DNA of 64,000 bases from an uncultured Lachnospiraceae bacterium (lineage in GTDB: Bacteria; Bacillota; Clostridia; Lachnospirales; Lachnospiraceae): positions 124,001-188,000 of the forward strand of contig CAJTOR010000001.1 in the NCBI GenBank assembly GCA_910577675.1, read 5' to 3'. A program made the position numbers and the translations under genes. The notes under the pieces are model-generated. The model was not told where the DNA came from and did not search any database. It saw nothing but the letters and a program-made list of their open reading frames with translations. Below are positions 44,672 through 53,020 of the stretch, piece by piece; positions within the stretch are counted from its first letter, which is position 1; every line of letters begins with the position of its first letter.

Positions 44672-46609
44672 TCACTCCGCCGGGGCGGCCGGATCAGGAG
44701 AAGTCCCCCCGTTAGGGTCTATAATATCCCCCTCCTGTATACCGGAAAGATCCGTATTTGGATCGTTTACTGGCAGGTCAATATGATAATTGATCTCCCC
44801 TTCCGGGTAGATGCCAAGATATGGCAGTATCTCCTCAAGTATTTCACTCGTCAGTGCCGTGGCAAGCGAACTGCTTGCTTTTTTCTCCTCGTCATGTATC
44901 TCGTCGATCACGACATAGATTACTACCTGCGGGTCATCAGTCGGGACACAGCCGATAAAAGAAACAACATATTTCTGGTTTTCCTTATCGCGCACGCCCT
45001 TCTGTGCCGTCCCGGTCTTGCCGCCGACTAAGTATCCTTCAACCTTCGCCGGGGAAGCCGTCCCGCTATCCACTGTCATAAACATTGCCTGGCGCATAAA
45101 CTCCGAAGTTTTTTCTGAGACGGAGGCAGTCAGCACCACCCCCTGATTCTCGTAAACCACAGTTCCCGCCGCATTGCGTATCTGCTCCACCACATGGGGC
45201 TGATAATAATATCCCCCGTTTACAAGGGAGCAGAAAGCGGACGCAAGCTGCACCATCGTGATATTAAAACTCTGCCCGAAACTTGAGGTGGCAAGCTCCG
45301 TCACATTCAGATTCTCCAGTGAAATCAGGATGCTCCCGCTCTCGCCCGGCAGGTCAACACCCGTCTTCTGCCCAAAACCGAAATGCTCCTGGTAGCGGTA
45401 GAACTCATCCCTGCCTAACAGTTCACCGATTGACATAAGGGCAGGATTGCAGGACTTCATAAGTGCCTCCGTCAAAGTCACAACCCCATGCCCGGAACGG
45501 CGGTTGCAGTTAATGCGGTAACCCGCCACATTGCGGTAACCGTCACAGGTAAATGTATCCGCTGCCTTAACTAAGTTTTCCTCCAGGGCTGCCGCCACAG
45601 TAAATGGCTTGAAAGTTGAACCCGGCTCATAGGTGTCGCTGATACAGAAATTGCGCCACATCCGGTTTAACGCATTTAAAGTTTCCTCCTCGCTCATTGC
45701 CTCAATCTCTTCCTGCGTATAGTACGCGGAAAGGTTTCTCGGCTCATTCAGGTCAAATCCCTCGTTCGATACCATCGCATAAATGGCACCGTTGTTCGGG
45801 TTCATCACAATCACACCTGTATTTTCACATTTCCATGTGCTGCGGAACTCCTTTATCTTCTTCTCCACAATGCGCTGCACGTTCACATCCAGGGTTGAAA
45901 CAATGGTATCGCCGTCGGTCGCTGGTTTTTCAACCTTTATGCGGTTCAGTTCCGAATCATAATAACCGTACTCCCTGCCGTTTGTCCCGATCAATTCCGT
46001 GTTATAGTACTGTTCAATCCCCCATGTCCCAATATCGCCCCCCACCGTGTAACCGATCACATGGGACGCTAAGGAACCAAAGGGATAATTTCTTATGTAC
46101 TCCTCCTCAAACCACACTCCCTGTATCTGCTTGCGCTGCTTGCTTTTTGCCACATACTCCTCAAAAGCCAGTTTGCTCTCAAGGCTCTGCTGCCGCAAAA
46201 GCCTGATATAAGCACTTTTAGGCTTCTCTGCCAGTATATTCCTAAGCTCGTTCGCATCAAGCCCGTAGATGGCTACAAGCGCTTCGATGGTTGGCTCCGC
46301 ATAGGATGTATCCATATTGATAATGCTCGGGTCAAAAATCACATTAAATACCTTTGTGCTCCTCGCGAGCACCACACCATTGCGGTCGAGGATATCTCCC
46401 CGCCGGTACGGAAGGTTTGTATTTGTCCCAAGACTCTGCTGTGCCAATACTTTTTTGCCGTAATCTTCCTCCTTGTTCACATGAAGCCAGGCAAGACGGG
46501 CACACAGTCCGAAAATCAATGCAAAAACCACGCAAAATACAAAGAGCAATGCCCCCTGCATCCTGCGTGTGAACCGCTTTACATTTGTTTTTGTCCTTCT
46601 AACACTCAT
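44672..46609 (-). CDS. FtsI-like class B penicillin-binding protein
   Basis: A septal-type transpeptidase of 645 residues. It has a basic start (MSVRRTKTNVKRFTRR), one helix (about 20-45), a dimerisation domain and the catalytic motifs STFK, SCN and KTGT (GGKTGTAQ). It ends with an acidic Pro/Gly-rich tail and has no PASTA domain. It directly follows the ftsL-like gene, so it is more likely the vegetative FtsI, and the next gene SpoVD. Confidence 0.9.
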   Translation of the reverse strand: MSVRRTKTNVKRFTRRMQGALLFVFCVVFALIFGLCARLAWLHVNKEEDYGKKVLAQQSLGTNTNLPYRRGDILDRNGVVLARSTKVFNVIFDPSIINMDTSYAEPTIEALVAIYGLDANELRNILAEKPKSAYIRLLRQQSLESKLAFEEYVAKSKQRKQIQGVWFEEEYIRNYPFGSLASHVIGYTVGGDIGTWGIEQYYNTELIGTNGREYGYYDSELNRIKVEKPATDGDTIVSTLDVNVQRIVEKKIKEFRSTWKCENTGVIVMNPNNGAIYAMVSNEGFDLNEPRNLSAYYTQEEIEAMSEEETLNALNRMWRNFCISDTYEPGSTFKPFTVAAALEENLVKAADTFTCDGYRNVAGYRINCNRRSGHGVVTLTEALMKSCNPALMSIGELLGRDEFYRYQEHFGFGQKTGVDLPGESGSILISLENLNVTELATSSFGQSFNITMVQLASAFCSLVNGGYYYQPHVVEQIRNAAGTVVYENQGVVLTASVSEKTSEFMRQAMFMTVDSGTASPAKVEGYLVGGKTGTAQKGVRDKENQKYVVSFIGCVPTDDPQVVIYVVIDEIHDEEKKASSSLATALTSEILEEILPYLGIYPEGEINYHIDLPVNDPNTDLSGIQEGDIIDPNGGTSPDPAAPAE

Positions 46610-46636
46610 ACATGACCACTTATCTTTCCTGAATCT

Positions 46637-47281
46637 TTACGGAACCAGCTTATCCAGGATGGAAGCCGCCGCTTCCGGGATATCCGCATGCTGCCTGACA
46701 TAACTTAAATCTGCCGGGTCATAGTAAATGACAGTGTTTTTGTTAGGAAAAACCATGCCGTACTCGCCCACAGCGGTCTGGTAGATCGCGTCCAGGTCGA
46801 TATTTTCCACCAGCGCCTGCTCCTTTCCCGCATTCGTATCCGTAAGCACCAAAAGCTCGTCCTTTAACGAGGCGACCGCCTTGTCAAGACGCGACGATTC
46901 CGCCTTTAGGTCAAGGTAGCGCACACAGAGGAATCCCACTAAAAACATGGCACCGCACAGCGTTATTATACCGAAAAATCCGATGCCGCGGCTGATGGAA
47001 AATAATCTTTTTTCATCGCGCTGCTCCTGCTGCCTAACAAGGCGCTCATATCGGTCCGGCTCCCTCTGCGGAATCTTTTTGCGGACAGGCTCCCTTGTCG
47101 CCGGTTTCCTTTTCGGCAAAGCTCTCTCCCGCTCCCTTGTTGCCGGCTGCGCGGACGCATATCCCTTTTTCTTTTTTGTCCCGCCCGCCGGCTGCCCCTG
47201 TGGTGTATTTAATTTTCTGACCGTACTTCCATGTACATAATAATCCGGATCGTAATGATATGGATTTTTCCTTTCCGCCAT
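46637..47281 (-). CDS. ftsL: FtsL/DivIC-like division protein
   Basis: A bitopic protein of 214 residues. The cytosolic part (1-98) is unusually long and rich in Lys, Arg, Glu and Gln. The single helix is at about 99-121. A short coiled coil (122-160) follows, with the family-like pattern LDLKAESSRLDKAVASLKDEL. The remainder (YGMVFPNKNTVIYYD) matches the FtsL-type end. Its place between rsmH and the ftsI-like PBP is diagnostic. Confidence 0.82.
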   Translation of the reverse strand: MAERKNPYHYDPDYYVHGSTVRKLNTPQGQPAGGTKKKKGYASAQPATRERERALPKRKPATREPVRKKIPQREPDRYERLVRQQEQRDEKRLFSISRGIGFFGIITLCGAMFLVGFLCVRYLDLKAESSRLDKAVASLKDELLVLTDTNAGKEQALVENIDLDAIYQTAVGEYGMVFPNKNTVIYYDPADLSYVRQHADIPEAAASILDKLVP

Positions 47282-47301
47282 CCGAATCCTCTCCTTCCCC
47301 T

Positions 47302-48249
47302 CTAGCCCCTGCGCTCAAATATCCGCAACTTCGCGCTCTTTGCCCTCGGGTTCATCAAAAGCTCCTCCTCACCCGGAAGAATCGGCTTCTTTGTCAATAC
47401 CACCCCTTTTGGCTTTTTCCCGCATGCACATACCGGGAAACTGGGCGGACAGGTACAGGGGTTTTCCGCCCGCTTAAAACTTAATTTTACAATCCGATCC
47501 TCAAGCGAGTGGAACGTGATAATGCACAGTCTTCCCCCCTCGCCTAAAAGATCGATCATCGCATCAATCGAATCCTTCAGTACCTCAAGTTCCCGGTTCA
47601 ACTCGATGCGGATCGCCTGGAAGGTCCGCTTGGAAGGATGTCCTCCCCCCTCCCTCGCCCTCGCCGGGATCGCCGCACGTATCACCTCATTCAAGTCAAA
47701 TGTTGTCAAGAGCTCTTTTTTTTCGCGCGCCCGCACAATATGTTTTGCGATATTCTTTGCGAAGCGCTCCTCGCCGTAATCCCTTATCACCCGAAAAAGT
47801 TCCTGCTCACTGTAACCGTTCACAATATCCCTCGCTGTCAGAGGGGAGCGGTCGTCCATCCGCATATCGAGCGGCGCGTCCACACGGTAGGAAAATCCCC
47901 TTTTAGGCGTGTCAAGCTGATAGGAGGAAACCCCCAGGTCAAGCAGTATCCCGTCCACCTTACTAATTCCCTCTCCCTCTAAGATTTCCCGGATATTGCA
48001 AAAATTATTCCGGACAATGGCAACGCGCTCTCCAAAAGGTGCAAGGCGCGCTCCTGCGGCACGGATGGCATCGGCATCCTGGTCGATCCCGACCAGGTGC
48101 CCATGTTCTGACAGCGCGGCGGCAATCTTCTCGGAATGCCCCGCACCGCCCATCGTCCCATCCACATAAATTCCGTCCGGACGTATATTCAGACCCCCGA
48201 TGCACTCTGTAAGCATAACGGAGATATGGCAAAACTTTGTTTCCTCCAT
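47302..48249 (-). CDS. rsmH: RsmH, 16S rRNA C1402 N4-methyltransferase
   Basis: The rRNA methyltransferase (MraW) of the division cluster. It has ISVMLTECIGGLNI at the start, the SAM site VDGTMGGAGHSEKI and GILLDLGVSSYQLD. The C-terminus contains FHSLEDRIVKLSFK. The ATG at 48249 gives 315 residues, with GTGGAGGAACA upstream; the longer frame runs back into mraZ in another reading frame and is rejected. Confidence 0.96.
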   Translation of the reverse strand: MEETKFCHISVMLTECIGGLNIRPDGIYVDGTMGGAGHSEKIAAALSEHGHLVGIDQDADAIRAAGARLAPFGERVAIVRNNFCNIREILEGEGISKVDGILLDLGVSSYQLDTPKRGFSYRVDAPLDMRMDDRSPLTARDIVNGYSEQELFRVIRDYGEERFAKNIAKHIVRAREKKELLTTFDLNEVIRAAIPARAREGGGHPSKRTFQAIRIELNRELEVLKDSIDAMIDLLGEGGRLCIITFHSLEDRIVKLSFKRAENPCTCPPSFPVCACGKKPKGVVLTKKPILPGEEELLMNPRAKSAKLRIFERRG

Positions 48250-48259
48250 TGTTCCTCCA

Positions 48260-48613
48260 CTAAAATATAAGCCCCTGCGCTGCCGCTGCCTCCGCAGCGC
48301 TCTCCATATCCCCGGATGGATTCGCATCAAAACATTCGCCATCCCAAAGCTCAACCCTGTCAAATATACCGACAAAGACAGCTTCCTTTTTTATCCCGCT
48401 CCTAAGATGCGCGGGGATCATTATCCTTCCCTGCCCGTCCATCTCCATCTTTGCAGCGTTCGCGAGAAAATAGCGCTGGAGCTGTTTGGCTTCTTTTGTG
48501 CGCAGCAGACTCTTTAACTGTTTTACAAATCCCTCCCATTTTTCATCCGGGTAAAGGAAAAGGCAGCCGTCAAGCCCCACTGCAAACCACTTTCCACCAT
48601 TTTCATCCCCCAT
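48260..48613 (-). CDS. mraZ: MraZ, 5'-truncated transcriptional regulator gene
   Basis: MraZ is the regulator of the division cluster and normally has two AbrB-like half-domains, each with a D-x-KGR-like motif. Here the conserved part starts at GLDGCLFLYP, which in full MraZ is at about residue 35. The second motif (MDGQGRIMIP) is present. The first half (GEY..IDxKGR..P) and its start codon are missing, although the promoter and operator lie directly upstream. In-frame starts are an ATG at 48613, which overlaps the -10 box, or a GTG at 48580. It may be a pseudogene, a shortened functional form or an assembly error. Confidence 0.75.
   Translation of the reverse strand: MGDENGGKWFAVGLDGCLFLYPDEKWEGFVKQLKSLLRTKEAKQLQRYFLANAAKMEMDGQGRIMIPAHLRSGIKKEAVFVGIFDRVELWDGECFDANPSGDMESAAEAAAAQGLIF
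48574..48603 (-). promoter_or_regulatory. Three tandem MraZ boxes
   Basis: Three adjacent 10-bp units on the minus strand, AAAATGGTGG (48594-48603), AAAGTGGTTT (48584-48593) and GCAGTGGGGC (48574-48583), match the MraZ box AAAGTGGNNN at six, seven and five of seven positions. They lie immediately downstream of the promoter -10 box. The third lies within the remaining mraZ codons and could partly be coincidence. Confidence 0.7.
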
Positions 48614-48640
48614 TTTACCCGATATGCATGAAAAAAGCAA
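48612..48640 (-). promoter_or_regulatory. Promoter of the mraZ division cluster
   Basis: TTGCTT (48635-48640) and TAAAAT (48612-48617) on the minus strand are separated by 17 bp. The predicted transcript starts near 48605. The lgt terminator lies upstream, so this is the first promoter of the division genes. Confidence 0.7.
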
Positions 48641-48685
48641 GTCCAAATTATTAAGAAAACCTTACGTAACACAAAAAAAAGTGCG

Positions 48686-48725
48686 AAAAAAGAAGGTTTT
48701 TGCCACATATTACGCAACAAAAACC
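48686..48725 (-). terminator. Intrinsic terminator after lgt
   Basis: On the minus strand, an 8-bp stem GGTTTTTG/CAAAAACC (48718-48725 and 48695-48702) with a 15-nt loop is followed by TTCTTTTTT. It begins about 25 nt past the lgt stop and separates the priA-lgt cluster from mraZ. Confidence 0.8.
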
Positions 48726-48749
48726 CCCTTTTACTTTTTTCTAAGATAT

Positions 48750-49679
48750 TCATTTTTTCCTCATGGCAGATACCTTGGAAAGAATAAACAAAGTAATCCC
48801 GGACAGGAAAAACACTGCGGAAATCAACTGTGATACCGGAAGGGATGTCCCCCACATAAAGAGCCTGTCCGTCCTTAATCCTTCCATCCAGAATCTTCCC
48901 GCCCCATAGCCGACAAGGTACAAAAACAGAAGTTCCCCATCTGTCTTTTTATACCTGGAATAGACTAGGAGCAGGATAAGCAAAAACAGGTTCCACATCG
49001 ACTCATACAGGAAGGTCGGGTGCACCTGTATGTACTCCACCCCCTCAACAAATACCGTATTATTCCGGATTTCAATAATTCTCCCAAGGGCTTCCTGCTG
49101 CCCGGCATAGCGCTTTTCTAGCACCGCTAAGGAACAATTATAATCATTGCCCACAACCCTTCGGTCAAGCTGCATGGCAAAAATCCCGTCCGTATAGACA
49201 CCGAATGCCTCGCGGTTAAAAAAATTGCCAAAGCGACCGATCGCCTGTCCTAACAGGAGGGATGGCATACACAAATCGGCAAGCCTTAAAAAATTAATTT
49301 TTTTTATCCTTGCATATACCGCTGCCGTAAGCGCTCCCGCAAAAATACCGCCGTAAATCGCCATGCCGCCCGTCCTAAGATTAAAGACCGATACCGGATT
49401 TTCCTTAAAAGAGTCCCAGGCAAAAACCACGTAGAACAGCCTTGCCCCAGCCACGGAAAACAGGATCGCATAAAGCGCAAAATCGATAATCATATCCGGG
49501 TTTATCCCCGCGCGTTTTGCCCTGAAGCAGGCAAGCAGCACCCCGAGCAGTATCCCCGAAACAATAATTATCCCGTAATACATAACATCAATCCCAAACA
49601 GTGTTATGCCATTGCCAACCCCCGAAAAAAATATCCCCAGATTCGGGAAACGGATATCCGTTTTTACCCCCTGCAACAT
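48750..49679 (-). CDS. lgt: Lgt, prolipoprotein diacylglyceryl transferase
   Basis: Adds diacylglycerol to the lipobox Cys of secreted lipoproteins, including the xylanase in this window. A membrane protein of 309 residues with about seven helices and the signature GRFGNFFNREAFG. VHPTFLYESMWNLFLLILL also fits the family. It is the last gene before a terminator and the mraZ promoter. Confidence 0.96.
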   Translation of the reverse strand: MLQGVKTDIRFPNLGIFFSGVGNGITLFGIDVMYYGIIIVSGILLGVLLACFRAKRAGINPDMIIDFALYAILFSVAGARLFYVVFAWDSFKENPVSVFNLRTGGMAIYGGIFAGALTAAVYARIKKINFLRLADLCMPSLLLGQAIGRFGNFFNREAFGVYTDGIFAMQLDRRVVGNDYNCSLAVLEKRYAGQQEALGRIIEIRNNTVFVEGVEYIQVHPTFLYESMWNLFLLILLLVYSRYKKTDGELLFLYLVGYGAGRFWMEGLRTDRLFMWGTSLPVSQLISAVFFLSGITLFILSKVSAMRKK

Positions 49680-49712
49680 AATGCCTCCATCCGGCGCAGC
49701 CCCACCTGCATT

Positions 49713-50831
49713 TTACACGTTAAAGCGGAAGAGGACAACATCCCCGTCCTGCACAACATATTCCTTCCCCTCCGAGCGCACAAGCCCTTTTTCCTTCGCA
49801 GCGTTAAAACTGCCGCAACCAACCAAGTTGTCGTAACTTACGACTTCCGCCCGGATAAATCCCCTCTCAAAATCCGAGTGGATCTTCCCGGCAGCCTGCG
49901 GGGCTCTCGTCCCACTCTCAATGGTCCATGCCCTGGTTTCCTTTGGTCCCGCTGTCAGGTAGCTAATCAGCCCCAGAAGATCATAACTTGCCTTAACAAG
50001 CTTTTCCAGACCTGACTCGGCTATGCCAAGCTCCTCCAAAAACATCTTCTTCTCATCCTCGTCAAGTTCCGCAATCTCCTGTTCGATCTGCGCACAGATC
50101 ACAAATACCTGTGCCACTGGTGCCTGCTCATTCTCACATTCGCTCTGCGCATACTCCTTCACTTTCTGCACATAATCATTCCCCGCACCATCGCCTGCCA
50201 ATTCTTCTTCCTTTACGTTTGCCGCATAGATTACATGCTTGTAGGTAAGGAGGTTGAAAGAATCAATCATCTGTGTTTCTTCCTCGTCCATACATGGGAA
50301 AATCCTCGCAAGCTTCCCAGCCTCCATATGTTTTATCAGGCGCGCAAGTAAATCCGCTTCCTTCGCCGCCTCCTTATTTCCTGCCGCCGTCTTTTTTACC
50401 CTCGCATAGCGCCTCTCAAGCACCTCCAAATCCGAGAATAAAAGTTCAAGGTTGATGGTTTCAATATCGCGCACAGGATCAATACTGCCTTCTACATGGA
50501 TGATATTGGAATCCTCAAAACAGCGGACCACATGTACAATCGCATCCACCTCGCGGATATTGGCAAGGAACTGGTTGCCAAGCCCCTCCCCCTTTGACGC
50601 GCCTTTGACAAGCCCCGCAATATCCACGAATTCAATTGTTGCAGGGACAACACGCTCGGATGTATAAAGATCCCCGAGTACTTTAAGCCTCTCATCCGGA
50701 ACCGGGACAATCCCGATATTCGGATCGATTGTACAGAACGGGTAATTTGCCGACTCAGCCCCCGCTTTTGTCAATGAATTAAACAATGTACTCTTTCCCA
50801 CATTTGGCAGACCAACTATGCCTAGTTTCAT
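49713..50831 (-). CDS. ychF: YchF/OLA1-type GTPase (ATPase)
   Basis: A conserved ribosome-associated P-loop protein that prefers ATP to GTP. It starts MKLGIVGLPNVGKSTLFN. The G4 motif is the YchF-type NVKE (YAANVKEEEL). A C-terminal TGS domain contains ETRAWTIESGTRAPQAAGKIHSDFERGF. The ATG at 50831 is chosen for the family start and its AGAGGA site; the frame could extend into thiN. Confidence 0.96.
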   Translation of the reverse strand: MKLGIVGLPNVGKSTLFNSLTKAGAESANYPFCTIDPNIGIVPVPDERLKVLGDLYTSERVVPATIEFVDIAGLVKGASKGEGLGNQFLANIREVDAIVHVVRCFEDSNIIHVEGSIDPVRDIETINLELLFSDLEVLERRYARVKKTAAGNKEAAKEADLLARLIKHMEAGKLARIFPCMDEEETQMIDSFNLLTYKHVIYAANVKEEELAGDGAGNDYVQKVKEYAQSECENEQAPVAQVFVICAQIEQEIAELDEDEKKMFLEELGIAESGLEKLVKASYDLLGLISYLTAGPKETRAWTIESGTRAPQAAGKIHSDFERGFIRAEVVSYDNLVGCGSFNAAKEKGLVRSEGKEYVVQDGDVVLFRFNV

Positions 50832-50880
50832 ATGATAATCCTCTTTTCCGCAGGCTTTTCCCCGCCCGCTTTCGTAATAT

Positions 50881-51594
50881 TTATCCCGCGCCATATAACG
50901 CGGTATCCGCAGACTCCACCATCAGAAGCTCCCCCTCGCTAAATTCTACCGAAAGCTCTTCCCCACATGCCTCATTGCTGATACAGCGGCTGCTTTCTTT
51001 CCTGAGTGTGTAGCCGTCAAGCGGATAACAAAATCCCTTTAATGTAATTCCTGAAACCTCTTTGGTAAATGCGACAAAAGAAATATATTTCCCAAGCAAT
51101 TCTTTTTTAGAAAGACAAAATCCGCGCCCATGCATGGACAGACGGTTATGTGCATCAAGAATGCATGCGGGAACGCCCGCTGCTTCAAATTGGGAGAGCA
51201 TTGATATATTAGCGAGCGTATGGTCAAGCCTGGTTCCCGTCGCCCCGATCAGAAGAACCTGCTCGGGAAAGAACCGGTCCGATACATTTCCCTGCGCTTT
51301 TGTTTTTTCCTCCTCAAACCGGAGCGCAAGTTTTACCGCGATTTCCATATCCGTATCGTCTTTCTGCGGATTATACTTTTTTACCGAAATATTTGGGAGG
51401 TTTTCCCAGTACGCCAGTTTTTCCTCGCCGAGTGTATCGAAATCCCCGACCAGATAATCCGCAGAAAGACCAAGTTTTTCCACTGCCAGCACCCCCGCGT
51501 CCACGGCGATGATATGGTCAAATTCCCTCCCTTTCAAATAGGAGGAAGCCACCGGCAAAAAAACATCCCCACCCGCCACAATCAGGGTTGCCAT
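50881..51594 (-). CDS. thiN: Thiamine diphosphokinase
   Basis: Makes thiamine diphosphate from thiamine and ATP. The 237-residue protein has VAGGDVFLPVASSYLKG near the start, AVDAGVLAVEKLGLSADYLVGDFDTL and the DDTDMEIAV motif. The C-terminal thiamine-binding domain starts at about residue 150. It overlaps the PilZ gene by 1 nt (TAATG), so the two are translationally coupled. In Bacillus it follows rpe directly. Confidence 0.93.
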   Translation of the reverse strand: MATLIVAGGDVFLPVASSYLKGREFDHIIAVDAGVLAVEKLGLSADYLVGDFDTLGEEKLAYWENLPNISVKKYNPQKDDTDMEIAVKLALRFEEEKTKAQGNVSDRFFPEQVLLIGATGTRLDHTLANISMLSQFEAAGVPACILDAHNRLSMHGRGFCLSKKELLGKYISFVAFTKEVSGITLKGFCYPLDGYTLRKESSRCISNEACGEELSVEFSEGELLMVESADTALYGAG

Positions 51595-52334
51595 TACTTT
51601 TGTTTCCTCGCTTTTCTAAGCTGCTTGCGCTGCATTTCATAGATATATTTTGACAGGTTCCGGCTTGTTTCCTTAAACCGGCAGCCATAATAATACCGGA
51701 AGGAACCCTGCCTGCTCTCAAGCCTCCTCACTATCCTTGCACGGCAGTTAATTACGCCGAAATCCTTTGTCTGGAAATCAAATGTGATCTCATCGCCCGG
51801 CTCCAATTTCTGGTCCATATACAGCCCCGCACCATCCTCGCTGATATCCTTTAATACTGCCCGGCACTCCACATAGCGGAAGCAGTCCGCGCGCATTGCA
51901 TCGGCATCCGGGTCATAATTAAAAACCATCTCGCTGTGCAGTTCCTGTGTCAGGTCAAAATCGCGCAGGTGCTTCGCGTCGTACACCAGATACTCCACCA
52001 CCAGTTTTTCCCCGACAAACACGCGGTAGGCATTGCGGCGGTTAAAGCTTTCGCCTTCCTCCTCCGAGTAAAAGCAGTGGAGCTTCTGCCCGTTAACTTC
52101 CGTCATCCCGCCTACAACCGACCTCCATTTCCACATTTTCTCTTCCTCGCGGTAAACAAGGTCTATTTTATCCGTTTCCAAAAACTCAAACACTCGCGTT
52201 TTGCTCGCGATCGGGGTCACACATACACATCCGTCCGACACATGTTCGATTTTGCTCACTACACGGTAATGATACCCCTCGCGGGTAACAAAAATTTCAA
52301 GAGGACGACCAATCATCATCTCATTTAGCAGCAT
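51594..52334 (-). CDS. PilZ-domain protein with YcgR-like N-terminal domain
   Basis: A likely c-di-GMP receptor. The N-terminal domain (about 1-115) has the YcgR/PilZN-like start IGRPLEIFVTREGYHYRVVSKI and ends in the FYSEEEGESFNRRNAYRV linker. The C-terminal PilZ domain has both ligand motifs: RxxxR (RNAYR) and DxSxxG (DISEDG). The ATG at 52334 has AAGGAGG 9 nt upstream, placing the start inside the last codons of rpe. Homologues slow the flagellar motor or affect envelope functions; which applies here cannot be told. Confidence 0.85.
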   Translation of the reverse strand: MLLNEMMIGRPLEIFVTREGYHYRVVSKIEHVSDGCVCVTPIASKTRVFEFLETDKIDLVYREEEKMWKWRSVVGGMTEVNGQKLHCFYSEEEGESFNRRNAYRVFVGEKLVVEYLVYDAKHLRDFDLTQELHSEMVFNYDPDADAMRADCFRYVECRAVLKDISEDGAGLYMDQKLEPGDEITFDFQTKDFGVINCRARIVRRLESRQGSFRYYYGCRFKETSRNLSKYIYEMQRKQLRKARKQK

Positions 52335-52986
52335 TTTCAAATGCCTCCTTAAATCCGGCTATATTTGCCTTGATGTCCCCGGAAAAAACAGATGTCCCCG
52401 CGACAATATTATTAGCGCCGGCTTTCAATATCTCCCCGACATTAAAAAGGGTTATCCCGCCATCCACCTGGATATCCGGGCAGGCAACACCCTCATCGGC
52501 CGCTAACTGCTTTACCATTCCCGGTTTTTTAAGCATATTGGGGATAAATTTCTGCCCCCCAAAGCCCGGGTTTACGGTCATTACAAGCACCATGTCAACC
52601 TCCCCTATAATATGGCGCAGGACTTCGACCGGGGTGGCCGGGTTGATGGCAACACCCACCTTCATCCCACACTGCCGTATTTTTGTGACAGTTGAATGCA
52701 GATGCGTACAGGCTTCTGCATGTACCGTGAGCAGATCAGCCCCGCAATCTTTAAAATCCTCGATAAACCGATATGGTTCCGCCACCATCAAATGAACATC
52801 AAACGGGAGTTTTGTCACTCTCCGTATCGACTCAATCACCGGCATGCCATATGATATGCGCGGGACAAACTGTCCGTCCATCACATCGATATGTACCATG
52901 TCGGCACCTGCTTCCTCCACCGCAAAAAGCTGTTCTGAAAGAACCGCAAAATCTGCTGCCAGTATGGATGGTGATAATTGATACAT
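52321..52986 (-). CDS. rpe: Ribulose-phosphate 3-epimerase
   Basis: Converts ribulose 5-phosphate to xylulose 5-phosphate in the pentose phosphate pathway. It has SPSILAADFAVLSEQL, HIDVMDGQFVPRIS, HLMVAEPYRFI, MTVNPGFGGQKFIPN and VDGGI, the complete set of family motifs in a 221-residue TIM barrel. Its end overlaps the PilZ start by 14 nt. Confidence 0.97.
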   Translation of the reverse strand: MYQLSPSILAADFAVLSEQLFAVEEAGADMVHIDVMDGQFVPRISYGMPVIESIRRVTKLPFDVHLMVAEPYRFIEDFKDCGADLLTVHAEACTHLHSTVTKIRQCGMKVGVAINPATPVEVLRHIIGEVDMVLVMTVNPGFGGQKFIPNMLKKPGMVKQLAADEGVACPDIQVDGGITLFNVGEILKAGANNIVAGTSVFSGDIKANIAGFKEAFENAAK

Positions 52987-53020
52987 CGAAATCCTCCGTT
53001 TCTGCCAGGCTTAAAAAGCC

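Noticed and set aside
48523..48855. 110-residue minus-strand frame overlapping the start of mraZ
   Set aside because: It crosses the lgt terminator and the mraZ promoter and reads mraZ out of frame; it does not contain the missing MraZ N-terminus.
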